From positions 4,393,189-4,457,188 of the forward strand of contig ML133401.1 in assembly GCA_003864495.1 (NCBI GenBank): a stretch of 64,000 nt of DNA, written 5' to 3'. Numbering within the stretch: the stretch's first letter is position 1; every line of letters starts with the position of its first letter. Shown here in pieces: positions 51,901 through 62,672 of the stretch. The notes under the pieces are model-generated. The model worked only from the letters and a program-made list of their open reading frames with translations. It made no database searches and had not been told where the DNA came from. This DNA comes from Nemopilema nomurai. Lineage: Eukaryota > Cnidaria > Scyphozoa > Rhizostomeae > Rhizostomatidae. The translations under genes and the position numbers were made by a program.

Positions 51901-54900
51901 ATTATCTAAGTATATTATAAAAATATAATTAATAGGAATATTATCTAAATATATTATAAAAATATAATTAATAAATATTAGTACATTATTAGAATACAAC
52001 TAGAACGTCATTAAAATATCACGAGAACATAATTACGATATCATTAGTACATTGTTAGAATATCATTAAAATATTACTGACATACTATTACCAAATTAAT
52101 AGTATATATATTTTGAGAATATAACAAGCATATTGTTAGAATTCCATTAAGATATCACTAGAATAACATTAGTGAAATATTATTAAAACTTAATTAGATA
52201 ATAATAAATATATAATTAGAATATTATCAGAGTGTTACAAAAACATCCGAAAAATATCATTAGCGCTAGCACCTCTTCGCCGAACTCGACGCCTGTGCAG
52301 CCTTCCTTGTCTTCCCAGGGCTTGTTTTCACTGGACAGAGGAAAATCAAAAATGTAAACAGCTGGCTATAAAAGGACAGAGTAATGCTACGGAGTCAGAC
52401 ATTCCGGTACAAGAGCCGGTTCAAACATACTACTTCACAATGGCTAGAAAAAGCGGAACTTTGTAGACAGAAAGAGTTCGTCTTTTCCCTTGGGCTCTTC
52501 TAAAGTTAAGGCCAATCTCCATTGAGCGAAAATCTTTCGTTTTTTCGCCGGCGAAAGGTTATGAGCATGCGCACTTGAACTTTTTCGCTACCCGTGCTGT
52601 GCGCGTCGTTCGCCTTGAAAGTTCAAACCATTTGAACTTTTTCCTCTTTCGCCGGCGAATTTGTCGTTCTATGAACATTTTGCAAAATGGCCGAGACTCA
52701 AAGTAGCTTCGTCTTGGATGAAGAAATAATAAAAATTCGGGTTACAAGCGGTAAAATTCACATGAACAATGATTCGAGATCGACATCAATTCAACCCCGT
52801 GTTGACGTCCCCTCACGAAGTGAAGATCAATTTCAAAACTTAGAAACGGCTTCTACTTTCTACCCAGCAACAATATGTTGACATAAAATAATTCCTAGTG
52901 AAGGAGGTGAAAGCTAACCCCTGTATTTGGAACACAAAAGCAAGCGCCTATGTCTGCCATCTTGAAATTCTGGTTTCTATTTGACACGCCAAGCCACTGT
53001 ATCCGCTTTTCGTCATCGCAAAATTTTCGCCCAATGGAGATTGACCTTTCGCTTTTCTTCAGCGCAAAAGTGGACCGCCACGACATTTTTCGCCTATTGG
53101 AGATTGGGCTTTAGGTGTTAAGTAACGCAGATTGGTCAATTATAACCAATCACGAACTCTGCTTATCACCCTCTAGTGTTTTCGATCCGCATCTGGCTAT
53201 TTATTCGGTCAGTTTTTTGTTATCTTCCGACGTTCGCATACTCTGAGGAGTGTCGGACGCAAAAAGTACTTTCAAGTATGCGAAAACTAGTTCCGCTTTT
53301 TCTAGCCATTGTGAAGTTTTGTACCACAAAGCACTTGTTAACACATACTACTTCGTGGCACTGCAGTGTTACGTCCTTTCTTGGAAAATAAACTGTCGCT
53401 CTCTTGATCCAAACAACATATTGCTATCAAGGTTTGACAGACATTAAGCTAAAATGTAGAATTCGCACTGCAGAAGGCAAAGTACTAAAACTAATAACTC
53501 ACCCGCACTTTGCCATCAGTTTCACATTAATACCGTTGACTTTCTGCGTACTGACTTTTACAGTTCGCGAGATTTTCTATAAAGCGAGAAATTACCAAAC
53601 ATGAAGCGAATTTGTTGGTGGCGGATTTGAACAACTTGACGAGGTTGCGAGAAACAAGAGAGCTGCTATCATCGGCCTAGGATGCTTGTATCACCGAAAA
53701 GAGTATTAGAGAACAAATTAAGAAGATATTTTGCTAGAATTGCTTGTACCTCGTACGCTTCTCTGACCAGTGGCACGATGTTTGCAGAATTGCTGGCCAG
53801 CCTGGCAGCAACGGCCCCAGAAGCCTTGCCGAAGAAATCTTGTACTCTCTAAGATAGGCACAAATATTGCATTTTAATATTATGAAAAACCTAACATAGT
53901 GTCCATGAACTGAGGGAGCTAAAGTAAACAATTAGCGCGGGTAAATTAAATACAACGAATATTTTATTCGGGACACTGGTAATAATCTTAACTTCCTTCG
54001 GGCAATACACCGAGCCGATTCTGGATATGCACTGTATATATGTGGTAGCATGCTCAAGTCATAATACACTTAACTCATCCTAGTAGTACACTGAGCATAA
54101 ATTCGCAAGACACTGAAATTACACTTGTAATAAACAGAACCTTCGTTAGTGATACATTGAAGTTAAACTGTTAGTATACGAGTCAAAATCTCTACAAAAT
54201 CAAAAGAATCAAAAAGAGCATCATTCAAATAATCAAAAGCATTTAATTTCTTGCACGTACTATTGAAATATCACTTGTTAAAAAAATAAGCTATCGAGAG
54301 AAAAATACGAGGTTTCCATTAAATTTAGAATGAAAAAATTAAGTTTTAATGAAATACCATGTATAAATCAAGATTTCCTGTTGTCGCAAATATTGGAACG
54401 ATTTCAGCTTCTAACATCCGCTCACGAAGAAATGATAGCGACGGGTAATCCATTGTAGACGAGGCCATGTAATCGCCTCTAGACATATGACATTTTCCAT
54501 CGTTTGGCATAGGAACACCTCCAAGCTGAAAGAAATATCCGCTAAAAGCAAGTGCAGAAAACAGAACTCTTGAACTTTACTATCAAGAAATTACCTTCTC
54601 AGCACAACACAATATTTCACGATTTAAATTCTTTGGTCGTCTTTGGTTTTGAGGAGAGCATGAGCATGAAAAAAATGAGGGAAAATATTGGGAAAAATGA
54701 AATTATAAAAACGAAGGGTATAATTAAAACATCACAATCAACCCACCAGTCCATCGCCTGCGTAATGAAAGCTGCCATCTGTAGTGACAATAACAATTCT
54801 TCTTGCTTTCTTCTTGTCCCTCCATCCAATCTCCTAGACAAACGTTGCAAACGCATTAAACAAAACTGTAAACGCATCAGTGTTACATCATCGTGTAAAT

Positions 54901-57900
54901 CTAACCACCTTTCAATTTCGTATAGATTTGAGCAAAATCCGCAACTCCAGACCCTAGAGAAACTTTTTCTCCGTCGTGGTCCAAAACTGGTCAGCACCGA
55001 CAAACCTCAAAGCCAGCTGATAAGTGGTCGTGAAGCCGTTTGATGAAGGCGCTTGTCAACCAAAAACCAACGTTAAAACATTAGGTACGAACATACAGGA
55101 TATAGGGCGCGCCACAAAGGATCCAATGATGATATAGCTATGGCGACTATAACAATGGTAAACTTATATATCAGAGGTACAATGGAGGACATGATCACTT
55201 TAAACAATGTTTACATTGCTGCTGGTATCGTTCTTTTTCAGTTACAAATCTCACATTGATGAGGATGAATGGTGAGCTTGGTTTTTCGATTTACGTTTTA
55301 AAGAACGCTTTGTCATTGGTTTCTAGACATGATAACATGATGCATCGAGGAAGAGAAAATTTGTGATATCTGTCAGCGAGGTTGGCTTCCACTGACCTAA
55401 GGCAAGTCGAAGCTAAAAGGAATTTGACATAATAAATAACTGAGCCTTTCTGCGACAAGAAACTTCAACGGTGAATCCGGACAAAACTTTTACTAATTCC
55501 ATGATTAACTGAATGTAATCAGATGTAGTATCAATAGAGGAAATGCAGCAAATTCAATGCTCTGGTGTGAAACGCCATGTTGCGGAAACAGTTAAACAAT
55601 ATTATAATCGTAGCAAACCCAGTCATAAACATGCTTGCGGCATCGAACATGCCTTCATGCACAAAAGGAAGGCGACAAGCATGAAGAGATCCAAAATAAG
55701 ACGGTACTCCATACCTTATCACACGCGACGACTTGCATCAGTGCGTCAAGAGAGCCCTCCGGAGCATCAACGTTGTATGAAATTTTGGTCTTGTTCACGA
55801 CCTCCTACAAAGCAACAGATAGACTAAGTGAGAATTTGATAAGGATCTGAATATGGCGTCACTTTAGCGGAATAAATACTTTTCCTTTCCTTCGTCTCAT
55901 ATCTAGAATCGATAAAATGCAGGGCCGTCCACTAATAAAATAAAAAATTTGCTGAAAAACATTCAGACCGATAACAACAGAAAGAAAATCTTCTTCACTT
56001 TTATCAAAATCGTTTTTGTCCTAACTTCAAGTTACAAAATTAATCAAAGCAATATTTTGCTCTTGCCTCTTACATGTGCCTGTCTACGTCACAATCTCGA
56101 TGTCAATTAAAGATATTTTGCTAAATGTTCTCCCAAAAGTAGATACAAGCAACAAAGGACTTGGATTGCTATTCGAAAATGCACAGAAAGTCAGTATTAA
56201 AGATGCGACATTTGACCACGTATAGAATATTAGGGAAAAATATATAACTAAACAAACAAGCTTCAAGGAATCGATAAAAACCGGCATACGTTACCCTGAA
56301 CTTGCTTGTATTCAGATCCAGGGGAAGATAATTACGAAATCCAAATGTGCGTTGTACCCCTTTATCAATCTTTACTTTTATTCTAAAAAAATATTCTTCA
56401 CATATTATAACAGGCTCGAAACTGAATAAATGTATGGACATTTCGCATTTCAACACAGTACCCTCTACAGTAGGGCCAGACATATTGATTGGTGTGGACT
56501 TAGAGGTGATAGTAACACGAGGTTAGAGGAATCCTGTAACGGGGATAGAGTATTGCTTATTCTAACTCCAGACTTCAAATGCATTTGAGGATTTTGAGTA
56601 CAGAAAACGAACTTAAAAGGCAACGATCCAAACAGATAAATTCTTTGAAATGCACACAAACTGCACTCTGCACAGGATGTTGTGAAATAATGTTCAAATG
56701 AAACAAAATCTTACTCTTTCTCGTTCGTCTCAGTGAATGGGCCGAGATTTTTGTCAACAAAGCCTCCAAAACCGAGACGGAAATTCGATGTGACATTTCG
56801 AAGTTGCGAGCCTACAAATTAAAATCGTCATAAAATTATAGTATAAAGAAGACCTGGGCAAGCTTAGATGATAATAAGACCTCTTTTTAGCAATTTGCTG
56901 GTAAGTAAAGATAAATGAACTACACCATCCACCCCTTCCTAAAAGCTTGGGTTTGTAAGTAATGGGTAAAACAATCCAGCTTCAATTCAACATTATGATA
57001 CTTCGCTGTAAAAGTTTACATTCGAGATCGGTGTTCACATCAGAGATCGAGCTGACGAATGCAAAATTTGGTGTAGATTGAAACTATGAAGTACATTTTC
57101 CTGTAGATATCTGTTACAAAGAAAGAGAGCATTCAGACCTGGTATCAGAATGACATAATCACGCGTGAGATCAAAACATCAGCCCTTTCAACGCTCACAG
57201 CCGAAAGCAGCGCTCAAGCACGCAAGAGAAACTTTAAGAACAGTTGAGCTGAGATAATTGTTTGACACGAGGCGACAGAAGTAACTAAAATCTGCCAAAA
57301 GATTAAATGTAGAGGGAAGATAAACACGGGGCAAAAGGAAGCCTTCCGTAGTCTATGAGAATAACAAAATGAGAAACTCTAAAAAATTAAAAAAGAAGGA
57401 AGAAATATGGGTTTAAAATTTTATAGTGAAACCAGTGGTGTAGCGTGAATCATTTTATAGGGTATTCACTTTCGCCAAAAAAAGGCGTGGTTGGGCGTGG
57501 CATAGAAGAGAGCCAGGGAAGCTAGGTGGGGTGAAAAGATTTTGAATAACTTGTGCTGGAATCATAGTGAATTGTCAAGCAAAGGCTGCCAAACTGTAGG
57601 CTTACAATAGCGAAATGTGTTACGTTTGTTGGGGTTTTCTTACGACGGAGAAGTTGATGCTTGTGAACCAACTGGTGGGCTAGGCCAATGTGCCTTTGCT
57701 CCGAATAAGTAGCACTGAAATCATCAACAAACGCTAATAATATAAACGGAAGCTAATTAAGCAAGACAGTTTGTGCCCCACAATACGCGCTGACAGACAC
57801 ATTAGAAAGTGCATACCAACACAACAGGACACAGCATGGCATGTGACTGGCACCTTAGACATTAAAAAATCTGTTTGATACAAAATCCAATCGCTACTAG

Positions 57901-60900
57901 TTTCCAATGGTTGTTGAATTGGGAAACGTTCTAAACGGGCATAGCGTCCTTTTACAGATATCACAGAAAATTCCAAACAACAAACATATATTTTGTCACA
58001 CTAATGGTTAGGAAATAGTTCAAAAACATTCTAAAAATGATACTGATAGGACTGTGAAATATCTGAACACTGAAATGGGAGGTTATTTTGGGCCGAATCA
58101 CTTATTCAGTGAAGCTGAAACATAAGAAGTTTGCATCAGAGGTTGACTTGAAAAAGCCATAATAGTGCCAATACCTTTATTATTGTTCGAAAAATATAAA
58201 ATCCTGATCCAATAACTAGTCCAAGGTCTTGGAGCTTTCGTTAGCTAGGTCGTTTGCATTGGCCATACTTCCTGTTTTCCTCAACGTGAAGTTATCTATG
58301 AAGCCCCAAAACGAGATTAATTTCCAGCCTGCTCCAAGGTTGGAAGCAGAAAATTTTCTGCTTATTTCTCAATTGTTTCAGCCAATTTGGTGTTAACATA
58401 TTCATGAAATTCAGTGCGCTGATTGGTTAGAATTGGGCGGAAGGGATGCACTGCTTATTTCGTGACGTAGTTGAGTTGAAAAACAAAGGGAGACAGTGGG
58501 AGACAGCTTTCCGTCTTCGCAGCGCATTCAAAGAAAAATTCAATGTATCGGCCTTGGTGCATTGACATGCAAATCGAACAGAGAAACGGGACCTACAGCA
58601 GAAAACAACTATTCAAGTTGTTGAAATCAGTTTAAAGAGGAATCATTTATGACTTTTAATGTAGTTACTGCGTTTGAACTTTAAATAAAAGGGTTATTTT
58701 GGAGAGCATTTTGCCCTGAAATCTCAGGATATGCACTGCATACCTTGCATACCCTGACGCTACGCCACTGAGTGAAACAGGGCTTGCTAAAGAGATGCCT
58801 CTTGAAACTTCGTAAAAATAGTGATAGATCAACAAAAAGCTTTGGTCAACTGTGTAAACTCCTGGCACATTATGTTGGTTAAACGCACTGAATCGTACAA
58901 GGCACCGATTCGGGTTGGGCACCGTCCCGTGTATTTAAGAGTATAAAAAGTATTAATACTTGCACAAACAGATACTTACTCAAAAGATCGCCCAAGTTTG
59001 TAATTTGATGCAAATCATCTTCCATAGAATAGGACAGGTCCATCAAATAATAAAGATCGACGGGAAAATCTGAGGGTGTCTTTACTCGAACATTCACCGT
59101 TGATGGTCGACCTGTGTAGTAGAAGAATAAACGAATAAACCACTAAATGCGAAAAGAAAAAAATCAACACAAGCGAAGGGCAAACAGCTAATATCTATAA
59201 GATTGCAATCATCTCCAGTGTCAGAAGGCTCAAATGTTCTTGCTCAATAACAAATTCCCAAACGTTGTATAACAGAATACTCAATCTACGTTCTCGACCA
59301 AGCAATCGGTTTTCAAATAAATCCTAACAGCATTGCCAAAAGGAAGTATCTGATATTTTTCTCAAATATATTCAAAAAGCAAACATTAGTTAAAAAGGGT
59401 GGCGCAAGTGGCCGTTTGGGTCTTAATGACTGTGTCTTGGAGCTGAGCCAGTAAACAAGCAGTTTTTCAATTGTCCACATTTGTTGGATTGGATTTGTTG
59501 CATTCAAATGGGGGTAGCTTAAAGGGTCGCCACCTTGAACCCTCTCAATAATGGGAGCAAGGAGCCATAACTGGCAGGGTAAACATCTGAATAAACATAC
59601 TTGTGTTGTTGGGTGGGAAATATCCTTCAAATTTTACCAATAATTTTGCGAAGGTTCTTACTAAGCAATAGGCATGCTATTTCATTATGATAAAAAAACG
59701 ACAGAACAGGACCCCCGGCATTATGCAGTCCCGTGTTTACGTCAATGTCTTATGCCTTGGTCAGCTCAATGCAGTGACAGAGAAATAAGTTAAAAGGGAA
59801 GACAATACAAGCAAGGGTGAACACAAAGCCGCCACTAAAACTTCAACAAACCTGGCCTAAGGTATAGAGTGATATTCTGTGGGAATACTCTGTTTTCTCC
59901 GCCAAGACCGACATTTCCCTTTGAAAGAAAAAAGTCTTAATAAGCATTACAATTTCCATGGCAATCTAGATTTATCCGCACAAGAAATATTCAAGAAAAA
60001 CGCAGTTTTTACAGCTATATAATACAGTGAAGACCTGGCGGATTCAACACAACAGAAAATGTCTTTAGAAAAAAAATTTCGATATATTCTTTTTGCAGGC
60101 TAAAACCCGACACAGTAATGGTATGTCTTCTTTTGCAGAAAGGAAGAACGAGATGAGTAAATACAGCAGGGCTTAAGCCCAAACTATATCATGGATAAAA
60201 GCCTTCGCATTTTGTGTTAAACTTTTTTTGGAAAAATTGTTCGCACTGACAAATAAGGCAAAAAATGTTCTCAAAAGAGATACTCCATGTAAACTACTTT
60301 CAAGGAGAAAGTCCAGCTGCAAGAGGGCGACGGAAAACAGATCCTTGCGTATTATCATACTCAAGAATCATTAATTGCTCAAAGAGAGCCGATTGAGCAG
60401 TGCTTAATAAATTAATATGTACAGAAAGAACTAATACTCTCCAAAACTTAAAACAGAGAGCTCACAAGAAACCATAACAAGAAACCTGGGGCCAATCTCG
60501 TTGAAAAGCCGTGGCAAGCCAAGTAGTGTTCACACCAAACATTGTTTTTTTGTTGGTGTTTCAAGACGAAAATGGAAGACAAGCTCGCAATTCGATACAA
60601 CATTTAGGCCTCTCTCTTCTACGTTTATCCAGCTGTTTGCAAACTTCCTCGACAGCTCATATATCATAATGTTGTCACCAGGTTACAATCAAACCACATC
60701 ATAATAAAATTAAATTAATCCAGAAAACTAGAAAAATATGGCTTGGTCCACGTTGGCTAGCATAAGGCTTCTAGTACATGTCTCTCTAAAAAGCAACTTC
60801 ACTGAAATGTCAACATCTTCCACGCATTTTTTTATACAACCACGGACCTCCGGTTTGGCGTAACCTTTAGGTAGCGAGTCAACACAAACCTCACTCAATG

Positions 60901-62665
60901 TGTAGTTCGACGGGGGGTCAGATACACTTTTGCAACCCTGCTGCTTGTGATTTTCCAAAAAATCGCATCGAGGGTAGTACGACCCTTTGCTTCTTTTGTA
61001 AATCTGAAGAAGTAACAACAAAAATCAGTTATATATTATTATGGTATTTTTATATTTACCCAAGAAACAACAAACAGAAAAAGGCAAAACATTTCAAAAT
61101 GGGTATATATATGTATATATTAAAATATTGAAGTCTCTGTTGTGGGCAATAAGGCGATGAATGAGGAGTGTACCTATTCTTACCCAGCAAAGATTCTAAT
61201 CTTTTACTTTCCTTTGCTACACAAATATTACTTTTGATTTTATGAATGAAGCCCAAATTAATCCTTAGTTTGTGAAGAAAGGAAGGCTCTTCATTTGATT
61301 TATTAATTGTGTGTGAAATAAATGTTAACTTAATTTTAAACTGTTGCTAGTGTTTTGATTGATTACAATAATCATACTTTATACAAAGTCATCTAAATAT
61401 TAGTGACATTTGCATTTGTTATTGTTATTTTCCTACATGCATAGTCCTGCAGAATTTATACACAGAATAATTTGTGCAAAATTGTTTGAAGAAATAAAAA
61501 GGTAATGACTTAGGAAGTCAAGGCGAAACAGCCAAATAGGATTACAACCAAAATATATTTTTGGTTGAATTTTTGTTAAGATGATTGCAGGTTTTCTGAA
61601 AGACAACAAAAGCAACTGCAGATTTCCAGTTTAGACCCCTACCACAGAGGTAAATCATAACGAAAGAAGAGCTCTAGAAATCAGAACTGTTATGCTAGAT
61701 GCACACTCACTTCATCTTTGCACCAGGCACATCGTGAACCCTTTTGAATGCATTTCTGACAAGAAGTTTGTTGTGTACAGTCAAATATTGACTCCTGGCC
61801 TAAAAGAAAAGAGAATTTGTTACTTGCTACATAACCAATTGAACTATCTTCCCTCAAAACCAGGCAACATTCCAAGGACTGGAGGCGCAAAGGGCATTGC
61901 TTGCTCAATCTAATATTTGTTGAGTATCGGAAACACAACATCTTTTTGGTGGGAAAATAAAAACAGTTGCCTAATCACCCTTAACATTGTTTTCAAGCAG
62001 AATGAAATTTATATCTTGATATTTGGAGCCCATAGCTTCTGACCTAATCCCAAGTTCAAAGTTATCAAGACACAAACTGCAGAGGGGAGGGACACTCCTA
62101 GACAGACTAACCCATATGACAGGCACAGAGGTAAACAACTTATGCAACCAAAGCAACTGAAGCCCCAATTGCTTACAAAACTTGCTACGACCACAGAAAA
62201 AAGCAGATGTGGGTGTAACATATTGCCCTTAGTAGGTCAATAACAACTACAAATAACAACCAACTCAACTTGTAGCATACCAATCACTGAAAAGGGGCTT
62301 GTTTCATAGCCAAGGAAGGATGAGCTTGGAAAAGATGTGACTGTCAATCCATCTAGTTAATGACTGTCAATCCATATGCCACTACACATGTCTTCTACAA
62401 ATCTGTAATTGCCCATTTGCTGTGTTGAAACACATATTGTTGCAACATGCACAGTAAATAGAATGTGTTTTGATCCCTTGCCCATAATTCATTTAAATAC
62501 TAATATTAAAAATATAGCATAAAAAATATCATGTATGTCACCTCACAGAACCAATAATTATTTCAGTCTTTGTATGTTTGACAATCAACACATACCGTGA
62601 ATGCAGTTGAGTAAAAGAACTGATGCCAATGCAAAAAGTGATAAATGGATAGCTTTTAATGCCAT
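43827..62665 (-). CDS. ITGB: Integrin beta subunit, complete coding region
   Basis: Twenty-five exons close in phase to 765 residues: 62596-62665, 61711-61799, 60890-61003, 59852-59918, 58980-59111, 56715-56811, 56295-56382, 55715-55804, 54749-54835, 54358-54525, 53750-53848, 53503-53576, 52273-52330, 51629-51690, 51211-51295, 50670-50734, 49572-49644, 49237-49318, 48300-48412, 47802-47894, 47390-47534, 46465-46575, 45883-45992, 44646-44702, 43827-43895. The order is signal peptide, PSI, hybrid, beta-I, four cysteine-rich EGF-type repeats, beta-tail, one membrane helix and a short tail. It pairs with an alpha subunit at the cell surface, binds matrix ligands and links to actin through talin. 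Vertebrate orthology (beta1-8) is not assignable. An acceptor at 62672 directly before the ATG implies a 5' UTR intron, so the promoter lies further right. Confidence 0.97.
46246..46297. repeat. 18-bp repeat, three copies
   Basis: AAAAATGTTAGGCAATT-type units in tandem in the intron between integrin exons 22 and 23. The in-frame period makes a short Lys/Asn/Arg/Leu ORF on plus that I do not take as a gene. Confidence 0.7.
46465..53576 (-). CDS. Integrin beta hybrid, EGF-repeat and beta-tail exons (12-22)
   Basis: Exon 12 (KISRTVKV...[13 protein letters not shown]) and exons 13-15 complete the hybrid domain, ending in [11 protein letters not shown]. Exons 16-20 encode four cysteine-rich repeats with the usual spacing ([76 protein letters not shown]). 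Exon 21 gives [11 protein letters not shown] and exon 22 [15 protein letters not shown], both beta-tail signatures. Exon 12 is easily missed: it is 74 bp and lies among repeats. Confidence 0.93.
47604..47651 (-). other. Candidate alternative terminal exon of the integrin gene
   Basis: After an acceptor with a pyrimidine tract (CTCTTCCCCACTTACTATTAG region) the frame entering from exon 20 reads [15 protein letters not shown] and then TAG. Normal splicing of exon 20 to exon 21 skips it. If used, it would end the protein after the EGF repeats, giving a form without membrane anchor. Confidence 0.2.
49020..49190 (+). repeat. Dispersed repeat family, copy 3
   Basis: Motifs AGCGAAAAC, TGCATACTTGAGTGC, GTCCGACACTTCTCACAGTA, TGCAAACG, CAAAAGCTGAC and CGGATCGAAGCACACTAGA appear in the same order as in the reversed copy at 53150-53320. 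Located between integrin exons 18 and 19. Confidence 0.75.
49928..50390. repeat. 26-bp minisatellite, about 18 copies
   Basis: The unit GGAGACTGGTAACGAGGGAT + TCAACT repeats head to tail with a few fixed variants (TAGTAATGA, TAATAACGA, GATAACGA; AATAGG in the last copies). It lies in the intron between integrin exons 16 and 17 and ends 280 bp from exon 16. Confidence 0.97.
51806..51974. repeat. 65-bp AT-rich tandem repeat, 2.6 copies
   Basis: Blocks starting GAATATTATCTAAATATATT occur at 51806, 51871 and 51936, an exact 65-bp spacing, each made of shorter TATATTATAAAAATA sub-units. The array and the following 300 bp are almost pure A/T, in the intron between integrin exons 13 and 14. Confidence 0.9.
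52433..53316. mobile_element. Outer inverted-repeat element, part of the dispersed family
   Basis: A perfect 28-bp inverted repeat: 52433-52460 reads CTTCACAATGGCTAGAAAAA + GCGGAACT and 53289-53316 is its exact reverse complement. The direct repeat ACATACTACTTC flanks the region at 52425-52436 and 53343-53354. The right part (53150-53316, reversed) is a full copy of the dispersed family; the left arm is the first bases of another copy. Integrin exon 12 (53503-53576) lies 150 bp to the right. Confidence 0.7.
52508..53112. mobile_element. Nested MITE-like element
   Basis: GGCCAATCTCCATTGAGCGA at the left end (52510-52529) matches, inverted, two sites on the right: 53024-53046 (GCCCAATGGAGATTGACC) and 53086-53112 (CGCCTATTGGAGATTGGGCT). 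It lies wholly inside the outer element, so it inserted later. It contains an ORF from an ATG at 52687 ([19 protein letters not shown]), possibly the start of a DNA-binding protein of a parent transposon; I cannot name the superfamily. Confidence 0.6.
53150..53320 (-). repeat. Dispersed repeat family, copy 4
   Basis: On the minus strand this reads AATGGCTAGAAAAAGCGGAA, TTCGCATACTTGAAAGTACT, GTCCGACACTCCTCAGAGTA, TGCGAACGTCGGAAGATAAC and CTGACCGAATAAATAGCC. It is the fullest copy of the family. Confidence 0.75.
53750..56811 (-). CDS. Integrin beta-I domain exons (6-11), short loop without cysteines
   Basis: [65 protein letters not shown] and [14 protein letters not shown] follow the family in order. 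The metal-site residues Asn, Asp and Glu of NxDxPE are intact. Between FVDKNLGPF and FGFRN, where most beta subunits have a CxxxxxxC specificity-determining loop, the sequence is [19 protein letters not shown] with no cysteine. The other beta-I disulfide (VACDK to DGKCH) is kept. Confidence 0.95.
57433..58770. mobile_element. hAT-type DNA transposon remnant with perfect 8-bp target duplication
   Basis: The left end is CAGTGGTGTAGCGTGA and the right end, reversed, CAGTGGCGTAGCGTCA: 14 of 16 bases match. AGTGAAAC lies directly outside both ends (57425-57432 and 58771-58778). An 8-bp duplication with CAGTGGCG-type ends is characteristic of the hAT superfamily. The 1338-bp interior has no long ORF, so it is a non-autonomous derivative. 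It sits in the integrin intron between exons 5 and 6. Confidence 0.85.
58980..62665 (-). CDS. Integrin beta signal peptide, PSI and start of beta-I (exons 1-5)
   Basis: [20 protein letters not shown] is the signal peptide. Exon 2 carries the PSI signature [14 protein letters not shown]; exon 3 continues with [14 protein letters not shown]. Exon 4 ends in ITLYLRPG, the hybrid-domain strand that precedes the beta-I insertion. Exon 5 carries the MIDAS motif DLSYS (Asp138, Ser140, Ser142) followed by Asp145-Asp146 of the ADMIDAS. The preceding FPVDLYYLM is the family's most conserved stretch. Confidence 0.95.
59601..59660 (-). other. Candidate 60-bp cassette exon of the integrin gene
   Basis: Between exons 4 and 5, an acceptor (TTGCTTAG) and donor (A|GTATGT) bound 60 bp whose phase is 1 at both ends. 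Inclusion would put about 20 residues ([18 protein letters not shown] and on, with an Asn-Asn-Thr-Ser glycosylation site) between LRPG and TVNVRV. Skipping it gives the standard family sequence, so the main gene model omits it. Confidence 0.25.
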
Positions 62666-62672
62666 TGTGTAT

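Noticed and set aside
52687..52881. A stand-alone plus-strand gene starting [13 protein letters not shown]
   Set aside because: It lies wholly inside a MITE-like element and has no homology I can recognise or splice support; more likely a transposon fragment.
57640..57717. A possible integrin exon between exons 5 and 6
   Set aside because: An acceptor and an open frame exist, but the peptide does not resemble an integrin, the phase from exon 5 meets a stop, and the region is inside the hAT-type element.
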